Assembly (NCBI GenBank): GCA_029261355.1
Contig: JAJDBM010000011.1
Coordinates: 1-50,863 of the forward strand
From: Nitrospirales bacterium
Lineage (GTDB): Bacteria; Nitrospirota; Nitrospiria; Nitrospirales; UBA8639
DNA length: 50,863 nt
Direction: 5' to 3'
The position numbers and the translations under genes are program-made. Shown here in pieces: positions 18,249 to 27,740 of this stretch. Under the pieces are notes generated by a model. It searched no databases, was not told the DNA's origin, and worked only from the letters and a program-made list of their open reading frames with translations. Position 1 is the stretch's first letter. Each line of letters starts with the position of its first letter.

Positions 18249-19244
18249 TTATAGAGGGTGACGAAACCGATCAAAGCGGGTTGAGTCAATCACTTTCCAA
18301 TCATGTTCTAAAAATGCTCGTTTCATCCACTTGGCGAGAAAACACAATTCCACAAAACTGAAATACTCCTGGAAATCTGGGGTTCCTTGATGAGCAAGAG
18401 AGGAAAAAAACAAGGATTGATGGGGCCCAAGCCATCGGACACAGGCTTTGGCTACCCCTGTGCCTAATAGTTGATTCGCAGCCAACCCATCAACATCTAC
18501 CACGCAAACCCGTCCGTCCTCTTTTCGTAGGAGAAAGTTTTTAAGGACGGGGTCGGTATATTCGTAACCCACCCAGACTTTTTCTGGAGTCAAATCATGT
18601 ACTGCAGTTTGTAGGTTACGATAAGAATCTAGAGTTAAAATATTGGCTTGATAGAGAAAGCGAAGATCCTGGAGGAGCCGTTCTGGAAAAGCCGATTGTT
18701 TGGTCTTTAGGTATATGGGGTTTCTCTTATATACCGTCGCGTAAAATTCTGCGACTTTTAGGACAAGATCTTCGTTAACGGATTGAATTGGAAGACCTTC
18801 AAGATATTCAAGCCAAATCTCATGCTCATACCGTGCTACAAGAGGAGGGAAGTAACCACTTTCTCTAAATTCCTCTAAATGTTGTTCAATTTCAGTGGCC
18901 AAAAATGAATCGCACAGAATAAGGCGTTTGAATTGATGCCCATTCACGTTGACAAAATGAATGCCTTTGGCTTTTTGCAAACGTGTACCAACCAATCGTG
19001 AGAGAAAATATTTCACTCTTTTCAGAAAAAACGGAGAAGACTGTTGAGTAAATCCTTTAAAGTCCATTTTTAAACGTTTTTCAATAAATGTAATATTTAA
19101 GAGCAACTTGGATATGGCAATTGGCCGATGGGTTGTATAAAATCTGCCGACCCATTTAAATAGACGGGTGAAAAGGTGAGAAGCTGCGGCAAGCTTTGGT
19201 CTGACTCTAACCTGCGATTGTATCAAATACTTTGCATCTGGCAA
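18249..19244 (-). CDS. Kinase/phosphotransferase-fold protein, unknown substrate
   Basis: This 331-residue protein has no named family at first sight, but its C-terminal half resembles an aminoglycoside-phosphotransferase or LPS-kinase fold. YEYTDPVLKNFLLR offers the catalytic Asp and the Asn five residues later, and VCVVDVDGL provides the metal-binding Asp. An upstream hinge-like block EIWLEYLEGLPI is also typical. The N-terminal 60 residues are basic and hydrophobic, and M59 would be an alternative start. It converges on asnB and is divergent from the GT2 gene (76 bases between starts). It probably phosphorylates a lipid or sugar of the island's product (inference). Confidence 0.55.
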   Translation of the reverse strand: MPDAKYLIQSQVRVRPKLAAASHLFTRLFKWVGRFYTTHRPIAISKLLLNITFIEKRLKMDFKGFTQQSSPFFLKRVKYFLSRLVGTRLQKAKGIHFVNVNGHQFKRLILCDSFLATEIEQHLEEFRESGYFPPLVARYEHEIWLEYLEGLPIQSVNEDLVLKVAEFYATVYKRNPIYLKTKQSAFPERLLQDLRFLYQANILTLDSYRNLQTAVHDLTPEKVWVGYEYTDPVLKNFLLRKEDGRVCVVDVDGLAANQLLGTGVAKACVRWLGPHQSLFFSSLAHQGTPDFQEYFSFVELCFLAKWMKRAFLEHDWKVIDSTRFDRFRHPL

Positions 19245-19320
19245 AACACCTGTTCATAATAAGTCATCATCTGAGATATCTGTCGTAACCCGTGAATGTA
19301 TTCGTTCATAACCCTTCCTG

Positions 19321-20343
19321 ATGACTAATTCTAACACGCCTAAAGTCACAGTTTTTATCCCGGTTTATAACCGTGAACACTATATTGGAGAAGCTATTGA
19401 GAGTATTTTAGCTCAAACATTTTCAGATTTTGAAATACTGTTGATCGATGATGGATCCACTGATTTGAGCGTGGAAAAGGTTCGCTCATATACTGATGCA
19501 CGTATTCGATTAGTCTGTAATGACGAAAACCTTGGCATTCCTAAAACACGAAACAGAGGGGTCTCTCTTGCTCGCGGTCAATATATGGCCATGCTTGATA
19601 GTGATGATCGGGCCTACCCTGATCGCCTTGAAAAGCAGGTTGCCTTTCTCGATCTGCATCCAGAGTATGCTCAGTTAGGAAGCTGGTGTCGTATGATGGA
19701 TGCCCATGGACAAGTTTTAAAGACAATTAAACGGCAGCCTATTTTGCCAGATGACATCCAGGCGCAATTTTTGTTTCGCTGTGCCATGAGCAATCGCTCG
19801 ATTATGGCAAGAACGGCTATCCTTAAAGAATATGGATACCACAATGATTTTTCACGCTGTCAAGACTATGAACTCCACGTGAGACTCGCCAAACGTTATA
19901 AGTTAGGGAATCTTCCTGAGTGCCTGGTCTATGGCCGCATTCATCCAGAGCAAATCACTGGTCAAACCCCGGGGCTTGGCGATGAAAAAAAACAAGAAAT
20001 CATCAGTAGGCAACTTACGGAACTAGGCATGACCTTTTCTCAGGATGATCTTGAACCTCATTTGATGCTTTCACGAATGCGAAAGCATCATTTTATCCCA
20101 GATGCTGACTATCTCGACTGGGCCAGAGTCTGGTTAGCACGATTACAAGAGGCGAACAAGCAAACCCATTGTTATGCTGAACCCGCATTTTCTCATGCAC
20201 TGAGTCAGAAGTGGCTTCAAGCCTGTTGGGTCGCTCGCAAGAGTATGGGGTTGGCAATCGGGAAATATTTCTTTCGTTCGACTTTGAGCAAAAACGTAAT
20301 ATCAACTGTATCAAAACAAATTTTTTCTGCAAAAGGTTCTTAG
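19321..20343 (+). CDS. Glycosyltransferase family 2 protein
   Basis: This 340-residue GT-A enzyme transfers a sugar from a nucleotide donor in the cytoplasm. The N-terminal nucleotide-binding domain is textbook: VTVFIPVYNREHYIGEAIES, then ILLIDDGSTDLS, GIPKTRNRGVSLARGQYMAM and the DXD-like LDSDDRAYPDRLEKQ at about residue 93. The acceptor part contains CQDYELHVRLAKRYKL, the ED-type catalytic base region. ATG 19321 is the natural start. It begins a plus-strand run GT2-GT4-ABC-GT4 that looks like assembly and export of one glycan. Confidence 0.92.
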   Translation: MTNSNTPKVTVFIPVYNREHYIGEAIESILAQTFSDFEILLIDDGSTDLSVEKVRSYTDARIRLVCNDENLGIPKTRNRGVSLARGQYMAMLDSDDRAYPDRLEKQVAFLDLHPEYAQLGSWCRMMDAHGQVLKTIKRQPILPDDIQAQFLFRCAMSNRSIMARTAILKEYGYHNDFSRCQDYELHVRLAKRYKLGNLPECLVYGRIHPEQITGQTPGLGDEKKQEIISRQLTELGMTFSQDDLEPHLMLSRMRKHHFIPDADYLDWARVWLARLQEANKQTHCYAEPAFSHALSQKWLQACWVARKSMGLAIGKYFFRSTLSKNVISTVSKQIFSAKGS

Positions 20344-20404
20344 CGAGGCTTCGTTCTTGATTGTCATTCAATTCGAAAGACATCAACTATCAAAAAAGAA
20401 AACC

Positions 20405-21625
20405 ATGGCAACCCCCGACGCCTTTTCAGTAGCTAAAAAGCATATCGCAATTTTTCTCCCTTCGTTGACGGCGGGGGGGGTCGGACGAGTGATGCTGAAT
20501 TTGGCCAAGGACTTTTCAAGACGAGGGCATCAAGTTGACCTTGTGTTGTGCCAACGCAAAGGGCCATATTTGAACACGGTTCCTCCAAACGTTAACATAG
20601 TGGAGCTCAAGCAATCAGGGTTTATGCCTAGTAGGCTGAAAGTGCTTCGTACCCATCCCGAAGCTTTTATGGCACTTTGCTTTCCTATTTTATTAGCGCG
20701 CAGACCGCCTAAAGCCATACGTTATCTTGACAGCTTGGCTGCCTATCTTCAGAAAGAACAACCGGATTCCTTACTCTCAGCAAAAACCCCAGTTAACCTT
20801 GTTGCTCTTTGGGCCAAACGACTCGCAAACGTCAGCACTCGGATCGTCCTAAGTGAACAGACAAATTTGTCGATGAGTATCCAGGAATCACAAAAATGGC
20901 GTTGGCGCTTTGTAGCTCCCTTAATTAAGAAGGTCTACCCACAGGCAGAACATATTTTTGCCGTATCGAGAGGTGTGGCCGATGACTTAGCTGCGACCAC
21001 TGGATTACCTCGAGAAACCATTGGAGTGATTTCTAATCCAACAGTAACGGCTGAAGTACAGGAAAAATCACAGATACTTCTTTCTCATTCTTGGCTCCCT
21101 TCAACGAGCATCCCTGTGATTTTGGGCGTTGGTAGGCTGGTCCCACAAAAAAGATTTACGATTCTTCTTAAGGCATTTGCCCTCGTACGAAAGAATGGTC
21201 CTATCCGTCTCATCATCCTTGGCGAAGGAAGAGAACGTCCAATTCTCGAATCCTTGGCCTCCCAACTCGGGGTTGAACACGATGTGTTATTTCCTGGATT
21301 TGAGCCCAATCCCTATGCCTTTATGTCACGTGTTTCTGTCTTCGTCTTATCTTCCGCCTGGGAGGGGCTGCCAACCGTGCTCATTGAAGCCTTAGCTTGC
21401 GGATGCCCAGTTGTCAGTACTAATTGTCCCAGTGGTCCACAAGAGATTTTAGACAATGGGGCCTTCGGGCCATTAGTTCCTGTCGGAGATGAGCAGGCTC
21501 TAGCCAAAGCGATTCTCCACACATTGGAACATCCTCCTGATGCGGAACGACTTCGATTGCGTGCAGCAGATTTCGATATTCAAACAATCGCAGAACATTA
21601 TCTACGGGCCTTACTTCCAACATGA
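20405..21625 (+). CDS. Glycosyltransferase family 4 protein
   Basis: This is a GT-B retaining glycosyltransferase. The acceptor domain begins HIAIFLPSLTAGGVGRVMLN. The donor domain has GVGRLVPQKRFTILLKAF, LIILGEGRERPILESLA and the EX7E region SAWEGLPTVLIEALACGCPV, followed by a phosphate-binding region NCPSGPQEIL. ATG 20405 was chosen because the protein then starts close to the first beta strand; an in-frame TTG at 20357 would add 16 residues without homology value. The 61-base gap after the GT2 stop suggests cotranscription. About 290 bases without a gene follow before the ABC exporter. Confidence 0.9.
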   Translation: MATPDAFSVAKKHIAIFLPSLTAGGVGRVMLNLAKDFSRRGHQVDLVLCQRKGPYLNTVPPNVNIVELKQSGFMPSRLKVLRTHPEAFMALCFPILLARRPPKAIRYLDSLAAYLQKEQPDSLLSAKTPVNLVALWAKRLANVSTRIVLSEQTNLSMSIQESQKWRWRFVAPLIKKVYPQAEHIFAVSRGVADDLAATTGLPRETIGVISNPTVTAEVQEKSQILLSHSWLPSTSIPVILGVGRLVPQKRFTILLKAFALVRKNGPIRLIILGEGRERPILESLASQLGVEHDVLFPGFEPNPYAFMSRVSVFVLSSAWEGLPTVLIEALACGCPVVSTNCPSGPQEILDNGAFGPLVPVGDEQALAKAILHTLEHPPDAERLRLRAADFDIQTIAEHYLRALLPT

Positions 21626-21917
21626 ACGTTCACAGGTTTCACTTTTGAGAAGATCCCCTCACTGTGTATGAAGTATGCGGGGTATTGTCTTCCTCATCAT
21701 TCTTCCAAAGATCAGATGTATACCGTTTGTACAACGAATGACCGATGTCCTGGTGCATCATGACCTGATGACGGATTGAAAGCGATAGAATGGTGAACGC
21801 ATTTTTCACCTATCTTTCTGTCAAAAATATTTATCCCATGACTGACCACATCATGCGGTGTTAGAGAGTAATAGTTATTGAGTACGCCAACATTCTATTT
21901 GTGGTGAATTTGTTTAT

Positions 21918-23642
21918 ATGAAACTGTTCCTAACCTTTGCGCGATCATATCCTGGGGCGACCTTTGCAACGATTTTTGCGCTATTAGTTGCAGGAGTCAT
22001 GGAAGGGTTAAGTCTTACAGCCCTTCTACCGTTACTCTCGACCGCTCTTGACCATCAGTCTGCTGGTGATCAATTAACTTCTCCAGGAAATTCAGTAAAT
22101 GATGTTGGTCCTGGTCAAGTGATTATCGATGCACTTGTCGGGATGGGCATTACACCTTCGCTTGGGACCTTATTGATTGTGATTGTCATGGGGATTCTTC
22201 TTAAAAACGGATTTGTGATGGTTGCCAAAAAACAGGTTGGATATACTATGGCTCAGATCGCAACAAATCTTCGCTTATCACTCTTACGTGCTCTGTTAGT
22301 CACCCGATGGGATTATTACATCCGACAATCATCTGGATCCTTGGTCAATGCTATTGCGACAGAGGCTCAACGTTCAGCGAAGGCTTATCAATTAGCCGCG
22401 AGTGTGGCTGCTATCACTATTCAGGTTTTTGTGTATTTGTGTGTGGCATTTCTTGTGTCATGGAAAGTCACGTTGGCTTCCACTCTGGCGAGTCTTTGTC
22501 TTCTCTACTGCTTGAGTCACCTCATTCATATGGCTAGAAAAGCGGGGAAACGACAAACGAAATTATTGAAATCGTTATTGCGAGCCATGACCGATAGTCT
22601 TCAATCGGTAAAGCCATTAAAATCTATGGCCCGTGAAGCTCTCTTTAGTTCTCTTCTTCAATCAGAAACGAATAAATTAAATAAGGCCATCAGACGAGAG
22701 GTCTTTAGCCGTGAAGCGTTACGAGCTGCACAGGAACCAATCTTAACGGTTTTAGTTGCTATTGGGTTATATGTGACATTAGTTCAGTGGGGAATGCCAT
22801 TTGCGAATGTTTTGGTTCTAGTCTTGTTGCTTACCCAGATGTTGAGTCGACTTGGAAAGGTCCAGCGGCAATATCAAGATATGGTGACATTTGAAAGTGC
22901 CTATTGGTCCTTGAAGGACACCATTCAGAGAGTAGAGGATGAATGTGAAGATGTATCGGGAGAAATTGTGCCAAAATTTCAGGATATTATCAGGTTTCAG
23001 GATGTGACATTTTCTTATGGGCAAACCTCTGTATTACTCAATGCTACGCTTGAATTTCCAGTAGGATCCTTTACTTCTATCATTGGATCTTCTGGGGCAG
23101 GAAAAACAACGATTGTGGACCTTGTCATCGGCTTGATTCGCCCTCAAGCAGGAGAAGTCTTCATTGATACCATTCCACTGCAAGACGTTGAAATTAGAAG
23201 TTGGAGAAGAATGATAGGCTATGTGCCTCAAGAAACACTACTGCTACATGATACGGTACTCAAGAATGTGACATTAGGTGATCCTGCTCTGACAGAAGGT
23301 GATGCAGAATTTGCATTAAGAGCGGCAGGGGCTTGGAGCTTTGTCGAGGACTTGCCTCAGGGACTAGAGACATCAGTAGGGGAGCATGGCCGTAGTCTGT
23401 CAGGGGGGCAGCGGCAACGTATTGCCATTGCTCGCGCATTAGCTCACCGTCCGAGTTTGCTTATTTTGGACGAGGCTACGAGCGCGCTAGACCCTGAAAC
23501 TGAAAAGGCTCTTTGTAAGACAATCGAGAAGCTTCGAGGAAGCCTCACAATCCTAGCCATATCACATCAATCAGGCTTAATCGAAGCTGCCGACCGTGTC
23601 TATCGACTAGAAAATAAAGAGGCGACATTAATAGTTAATTGA
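21918..23642 (+). CDS. ABC transporter, fused permease and ATPase (MsbA-like exporter)
   Basis: This 574-residue half-transporter has an N-terminal membrane domain of about six helices (residues 1-330) and a C-terminal ATPase. Walker A GSSGAGKTT (about 391), the Q-loop in YVPQETLLLH, the signature LSGGQRQR (about 494) and Walker B LLILDEATSALD (about 514) are all intact, so it should be active. Such exporters flip lipid-linked oligosaccharides or lipid A across the inner membrane. Placed between two GT4 genes, it is the natural translocator for the glycan assembled here. ATG 21918 is consistent with the short cytoplasmic N-terminus of the family. Confidence 0.93.
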   Translation: MKLFLTFARSYPGATFATIFALLVAGVMEGLSLTALLPLLSTALDHQSAGDQLTSPGNSVNDVGPGQVIIDALVGMGITPSLGTLLIVIVMGILLKNGFVMVAKKQVGYTMAQIATNLRLSLLRALLVTRWDYYIRQSSGSLVNAIATEAQRSAKAYQLAASVAAITIQVFVYLCVAFLVSWKVTLASTLASLCLLYCLSHLIHMARKAGKRQTKLLKSLLRAMTDSLQSVKPLKSMAREALFSSLLQSETNKLNKAIRREVFSREALRAAQEPILTVLVAIGLYVTLVQWGMPFANVLVLVLLLTQMLSRLGKVQRQYQDMVTFESAYWSLKDTIQRVEDECEDVSGEIVPKFQDIIRFQDVTFSYGQTSVLLNATLEFPVGSFTSIIGSSGAGKTTIVDLVIGLIRPQAGEVFIDTIPLQDVEIRSWRRMIGYVPQETLLLHDTVLKNVTLGDPALTEGDAEFALRAAGAWSFVEDLPQGLETSVGEHGRSLSGGQRQRIAIARALAHRPSLLILDEATSALDPETEKALCKTIEKLRGSLTILAISHQSGLIEAADRVYRLENKEATLIVN

Positions 23643-23674
23643 TCAAGTTAAACTGATTATTGAGGTGGGGAGAT

Positions 23675-23740
23675 ATGATTGAACATATAGAGAAATTAAT
23701 AGAGGAGCAGTTAGTCCATAATAGCCAAAAGAGGTTTTAG
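23675..23740 (+). other. 21-codon frame with strong ribosome site, in frame with the next gene
   Basis: ATG 23675 is preceded by GAGGTGGGGAGAT, one of the best ribosome sites in the island, and the frame runs 21 codons to a TAG at 23738-23740. The same frame then stays open through the glycosyltransferase gene. It could be a leader peptide, the original start of that gene cut off by an amber mutation, or chance. Confidence 0.3.
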
Positions 23741-23839
23741 TTATACTTGCTGAAGAAAGCTGATGGTGTCCATGATCCTATATTCTTCTCCGATGATGAA
23801 TGTCCAGGCATGATGCATGAGGTAAGGAAAGGGGAAAGT

Positions 23840-25162
23840 GTGAAAAATGGACGGATTCGAGTTCTATTGTTGGTTGACTCGCCTTATTGGGCCATAGGCA
23901 GTTTTGCCCGTCAAGTCACAAAACATAATCCTTTGATCGATCCATTTATTTGCTCTCAATTTTCTATGAAGCAATTTTTGCATAGGTATAAGCAAATTCC
24001 TCGGTCTTTTGACCTCGTTCATGATCTTACACGAAAGATCATGAAGCCCTTTGTTGGGCGAATGCCAATTGTGACGACTCTTCATCATATGGACTCAGGG
24101 ACTCAGGTGCCTGATCTGGAAGAAAGTGATGCCGTCATGACTGTTTCACTGCAATGGTATCAGTACCTTATCAGATTGGGGATTGCTGAAGAACGTTTGG
24201 GGTTAGTTCCATTTTGTGTAGACCTGGATAAATTTTACCCTGGTAGTGATGAAGATCGCGTCAAATTACGTGAAAAGCTTCATATTGAGCAGAGTGATTT
24301 TGTCATAGGTTTTATTGCTAGCCAATTGAGTAATATGGATGGACGAAAAGGGATCAGTTGTTTTCTTGAAGCGACCAGAAAAATCCATCAGGAAAATAAA
24401 AAGGTTGTCACGCTCATTGTCGGGCCAGGGTGGCAAAGTCTTGTCTCGAGCTTACGAAGCGAGTGCATTCGATGTATTTATATTCCCTACCAGATAGATC
24501 ATGGCGAAATTGCTAAGTTATATAGAGTTTTGGATGTACTTTGGGTCACATCTAGAATTGAAGGTGGACCAGTTCCTCTCTTAGAAGCGATGGCAAGTGG
24601 AATCCCTTGTATTTCCACTCCAGTAGGTGCAAGTCTTGACCTTCTTGTTCATAATGAAAATGGGTTTATTGTGCCTTTTGATTGTCCCGAAAAGTTTGTG
24701 GAGCTGACGCTTCATCTGAATGCGGCTCAGGCGTTGAGGCAGAGTGTTGGACGCGAGGCACAAAGGACGATAGAAAAAAAGAGGCAATGGAAGCATTCTA
24801 TCGATAATCTCAATAGCTTATATAATAAAGCCATTCAACACTTTAAGGTTAAGAAGAAACATCAGGTCATGTTTAGGAATCAAGGTGTCAATGGTTCGAG
24901 TTCGGATCTTGATTCACGTAATTCTCTAATTCCCCAACCTAAGCCAATTAATCTATTTTCACCAAAAATACTTAATTGGATGAATGGGTGTGACCATCTA
25001 CGAGGGTTTAAATTGATGATGCGACTTGGTGAGTGGCGAATGGCTGGTCATATAGCAGGCCTCGCTATAAAAACTGCTCCATTTGACCTGAATTTATGGT
25101 GGCAGGCAAGCTGTGCCGTAGCGAATGAGGGAAGGAAGGTTTTATTTTCCCGTAAAGTTTGA
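23840..25162 (+). CDS. Glycosyltransferase family 4 protein
   Basis: The GT-B fold is visible: the N-terminal strand RIRVLLLVDSPYWAIGSFAR, VPFCVDLDKFYPG at the domain boundary, VIGFIASQLSNMDGRKG and the donor-site EX7E block IEGGPVPLLEAMASGIPCIS. The frame is open from 23747, but GTG 23840 is preferred because AAGGAAAGGGG lies five bases upstream and the protein then starts just before the first beta strand. ATG 23810 is an alternative. The last 110 residues (from about NHRQ-like linker to NEGRKVLFSRKV) are not part of the usual fold and are unidentified. It is the last gene of the plus-strand GT2-GT4-ABC-GT4 run. Confidence 0.83.
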   Translation: MKNGRIRVLLLVDSPYWAIGSFARQVTKHNPLIDPFICSQFSMKQFLHRYKQIPRSFDLVHDLTRKIMKPFVGRMPIVTTLHHMDSGTQVPDLEESDAVMTVSLQWYQYLIRLGIAEERLGLVPFCVDLDKFYPGSDEDRVKLREKLHIEQSDFVIGFIASQLSNMDGRKGISCFLEATRKIHQENKKVVTLIVGPGWQSLVSSLRSECIRCIYIPYQIDHGEIAKLYRVLDVLWVTSRIEGGPVPLLEAMASGIPCISTPVGASLDLLVHNENGFIVPFDCPEKFVELTLHLNAAQALRQSVGREAQRTIEKKRQWKHSIDNLNSLYNKAIQHFKVKKKHQVMFRNQGVNGSSSDLDSRNSLIPQPKPINLFSPKILNWMNGCDHLRGFKLMMRLGEWRMAGHIAGLAIKTAPFDLNLWWQASCAVANEGRKVLFSRKV

Positions 25163-25300
25163 GGCTGAGGGAGTTTGATGTAAATTTCCTTATACCTGAA
25201 TTTTCTCTGAAATATTTCTCCCCAAATCTTTTGAAAAATCGACTTCCAGCTACTATTGCTTATTTCTTTTTTAGATGTATAGCCTGAATAATCGTGTCTG

Positions 25301-25804
25301 CTAATACTGTAAATTAATGTCAATAGGTGTCATTCCATTATTGACTGGAAAAGCCACTTCCGAATGATTTGGAGGTGCAAGGAAAAGTTGTGGGTTATTC
25401 GAAAACCCCACTCCTTCCGTTGGCATGCCAATCCAGTTTTGATCTAACTTTTTATTCCCATTTTCATCATGATGGATGACTATGGCATAGGTGCCAGGAT
25501 GCGGTGCTTCTAGGCAAAGCACAGTTGAAGGTATTTGAGTCGATTCTCGTTTCGAATCAAGTTTCTTACCTGTGACGAGAAAGTCATCTGAATTTTCACC
25601 ATAGAGCTTCGCCTTGATTGAGCCATGGTTATTACGCATTCCTCGTACGGTGACCATAATAGGGTATGAGGCATCCGTACAGGCTCGGATGGTCTTGAGT
25701 GCCGGTTTAGCGCTCAGTGTTGTCGGAAGGATTAGGGCGATAGTAAGGGATAACGTGGAGATGGAAAATCCTTGTTCTCGTAATCCTGCATTGAACTTGA
25801 TCAT
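25301..25804 (-). CDS. DUF2141-domain secreted protein
   Basis: The product is about 167 residues with a signal peptide (STLSLTIALILPTTLSAKPA). After it comes a DUF2141 domain, a small beta-sandwich of unknown function found in periplasmic or outer-surface proteins. Diagnostic blocks are GSIKAKLYG, TYAIVIHHDENGNKKLD and MPTEGVGFSNNPQL. ATG 25804 gives a signal peptide with a basic start; an in-frame TTG at 25837 is less likely. The role is unknown, and the neighbours do not suggest a pathway. Confidence 0.8.
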   Translation of the reverse strand: MIKFNAGLREQGFSISTLSLTIALILPTTLSAKPALKTIRACTDASYPIMVTVRGMRNNHGSIKAKLYGENSDDFLVTGKKLDSKRESTQIPSTVLCLEAPHPGTYAIVIHHDENGNKKLDQNWIGMPTEGVGFSNNPQLFLAPPNHSEVAFPVNNGMTPIDINLQY

Positions 25805-25998
25805 GATTGGGTAACAGTCTTTCGTAGGCTGATTCAAAATCTAAATTCTTTGGGCTTGGGAAGCCCTCATTGACAACTAAATAACTTTCGTTCAGCTGTT
25901 GGTCTCCTCTCTGTATTGTATCAGGTTTATTTAGTGAATTTCCCTATTCATAATGGCATCATACGTCTATCATTATTTCAATTTTTTTATTCGTCATT

Positions 25999-26298
25999 TC
26001 AATAATTTCGGACGAAACCATAGCTTCCATGGTGAACATAGTCAGCCCAGTTTAGAGGTTTTATTTTGCATACTTCATTACGTCTATTTTGAAGTGCCTT
26101 CCCAATTAATGCTCCAAGGACTAAGTTCTTATAGAAGGTTTCGGAAAAATCTGCAGCTGCGTTGTCTTCAACAGGCCAATAGATCCCAGGATAGTTGGCA
26201 GCGCCATTTTGCATAAAGGATTCGGTAAGTGTCACGTTTTTATTGCTGCGTTCTTCTATTGAAAGGTTAAGATCATTCTTGACGGTTCTACAATGCAT
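25999..26298 (-). CDS. Small hypothetical protein (99 aa)
   Basis: ATG 26298 has AAGGAG eleven bases upstream, a credible ribosome site. The product (MHCRTVKNDLNLSIEERSNK...) is polar, with a central NAAADFSETFYKNLVLGALI segment that is mildly amphipathic. No family was recognised. It lies in a gene-poor stretch with other small frames, in the same direction as the 50-codon frame upstream at 26423-26575. Confidence 0.38.
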   Translation of the reverse strand: MHCRTVKNDLNLSIEERSNKNVTLTESFMQNGAANYPGIYWPVEDNAAADFSETFYKNLVLGALIGKALQNRRNEVCKIKPLNWADYVHHGSYGFVRNY

Positions 26299-26422
26299 TC
26301 GAGCTAAATCTCCTTGTTATCATGCACCGTAATTACGACTTGGAAAAAATGTTGAGTAAGTACATCGGACATTGCCTTTTAAAGCTCATAAGCGTATTGA
26401 GCCTCGTACGGATCTTCAGGTA

Positions 26423-26575
26423 CTAACGCAAGTCTTGCCCCACCTTGTCCCCTTCATCTTCTCTCAATTTTTTCCATCTATTTTTATGATATTTCCTACT
26501 TGAATCGATGGCATGCATGCACAGATTTTCGTTCAATCTTGTATTCATTGAGATACCAACTGTATCAATTTTCAT
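26423..26575 (-). CDS. Very small possible gene (50 aa)
   Basis: ATG 26575 is preceded by GGAGG ten bases upstream, and the frame is open for 50 codons (MKIDTVGISMNTRLNENLCM start, strongly basic and acidic C-terminus with KNRWKKLREDEGDKVGQ). No family was recognised. It lies 124 bases upstream of the 99-residue frame in the same direction, so the two may share a transcript. The remaining bases of 26576-26702 show no gene. Confidence 0.3.
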   Translation of the reverse strand: MKIDTVGISMNTRLNENLCMHAIDSSRKYHKNRWKKLREDEGDKVGQDLR

Positions 26576-26715
26576 GTCATTGATTCCTCCATGGGTTGCT
26601 CGATAATTTTTACTTCACAGACAGGTTGTTGATTAGGGGGACATGATCATTCTGGGAGGCGATAGACAGCATATTACGATGAGTGACAAATTGATTATCA
26701 TCGGAGGGTAAGATA

Positions 26716-27012
26716 GTGAGTGAAGGTTGGTCAGAGAAAAGAGAGCATGGCTACTTGAGCGCTGTTGGGATGTCATATTCTAGTGAAGGTACCTCGTGGA
26801 TGCTTGAGTTTGAGAGCGAGGATTATGTTGCTCAAATTATTGAGGTGACATCAAGCTGTGAAATGGAACTTTTACCAATCACATGCATCAGTTCTTGTAT
26901 GGCATATGATAATAAGGGTTTTTTATTTTTTGGACTTTCTGAACAAGGAAACGGATATGAGAAGATCAAGGGTAGGGCGTTGAGAAATCGAAGAGGACCT
27001 GACTGTCTGTAG
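26716..27012 (+). CDS. Small hypothetical protein (98 aa)
   Basis: The GTG start at 26716 has GGAGG eight bases upstream, a strong ribosome site. The product reads like a small beta-rich domain (YLSAVGMSYSSEGTSWMLEF, then YVAQIIEVTSSCEMELLPIT) with three cysteines and no membrane segment. No family was recognised. It converges on the KtrA-type gene, whose end is only 38 bases away. Confidence 0.5.
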   Translation: MSEGWSEKREHGYLSAVGMSYSSEGTSWMLEFESEDYVAQIIEVTSSCEMELLPITCISSCMAYDNKGFLFFGLSEQGNGYEKIKGRALRNRRGPDCL

Positions 27013-27050
27013 GTTTTAACCGATGCTGTAACTCGAACTATATAGCATTT

Positions 27051-27740
27051 TTATTCAGCATTACTGAAACGATCAAAGTCTTCTTCTCGCCCGATTAAGA
27101 CCAAGACATCACCTTTTTCGATGATCTCGTCATGAGCTGGAGTGAAATTAAAAGACTCACCGACCATCATTCGTCCTTTGACCATTCGAGTGACCTGTTT
27201 CTTGATGCCTATAATGTTGAGATTGTGCTGTTCGAGAATTTTTGACTCTCCAATGCTGAGACCAGAAAGTCTGTCAGAAACTGAAACTTCTTCGATGCTG
27301 TATCCAGGCGAGAGTTCGAGATATTCCAACACGTTAGGTGAAATGAGGCGATGGGCTAGGCGAATGGCTGTATCACGTTCAGGGTAAATGACTTCATCGA
27401 CACCCAAGTTCTTCAAGATTTTCCCCTGAATTGGGGCGACCGCTTTGGCGACAATTGATTTGATGCCCATTTCTTTCAGTGTCTGGACGATTAAAATACT
27501 GGCCTCAATGTTCTCGCCGATACTGACGACTGCCACATCCACGTTTTGAGCACTGACCGCTTTCATTGCGCGTTCATCAGTCGCATCGCATTGGACGGCA
27601 AAGGTGGCAATATCACTAATGGCCTGAATTTTTTCCTCGTCTCGATCGATTGCTAAGACTTCACAACCTTTATTGATGAGCGTTTCTGCTACGCTATAGC
27701 CAAATCGCCCAAGCCCGATGACGGCAAAAAAACGTTTCAT
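27051..27740 (-). CDS. KtrA/TrkA-type K+ uptake regulatory protein (RCK domains)
   Basis: This is a cytoplasmic gating subunit of a Ktr/Trk potassium channel. The N-terminal RCK domain has the nucleotide-binding motif VIGLGRFGYSVAETL and the acidic end of the second strand VLAIDRDEE. The C-terminal RCK_C domain (about residues 140-229) contains ILEQHNLNIIGIKK and GDVLVLIGREEDFDRF. ATG 27740 starts exactly at the first strand (MKRFFAVIGLGRFG) with an AAGGAA site upstream; the open frame to 27791 is extra. No KtrB membrane subunit lies next to it, so its partner must be elsewhere in the genome. Confidence 0.88.
   Translation of the reverse strand: MKRFFAVIGLGRFGYSVAETLINKGCEVLAIDRDEEKIQAISDIATFAVQCDATDERAMKAVSAQNVDVAVVSIGENIEASILIVQTLKEMGIKSIVAKAVAPIQGKILKNLGVDEVIYPERDTAIRLAHRLISPNVLEYLELSPGYSIEEVSVSDRLSGLSIGESKILEQHNLNIIGIKKQVTRMVKGRMMVGESFNFTPAHDEIIEKGDVLVLIGREEDFDRFSNAE

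Noticed and set aside
21918-23642. ABC protein as the missing ATPase for the TolC/HlyD operon
   Set aside because: It lies 20 kb away inside a glycosyltransferase run, lacks a C39 or RTX-exporter-type N-terminus, and is MsbA-like.
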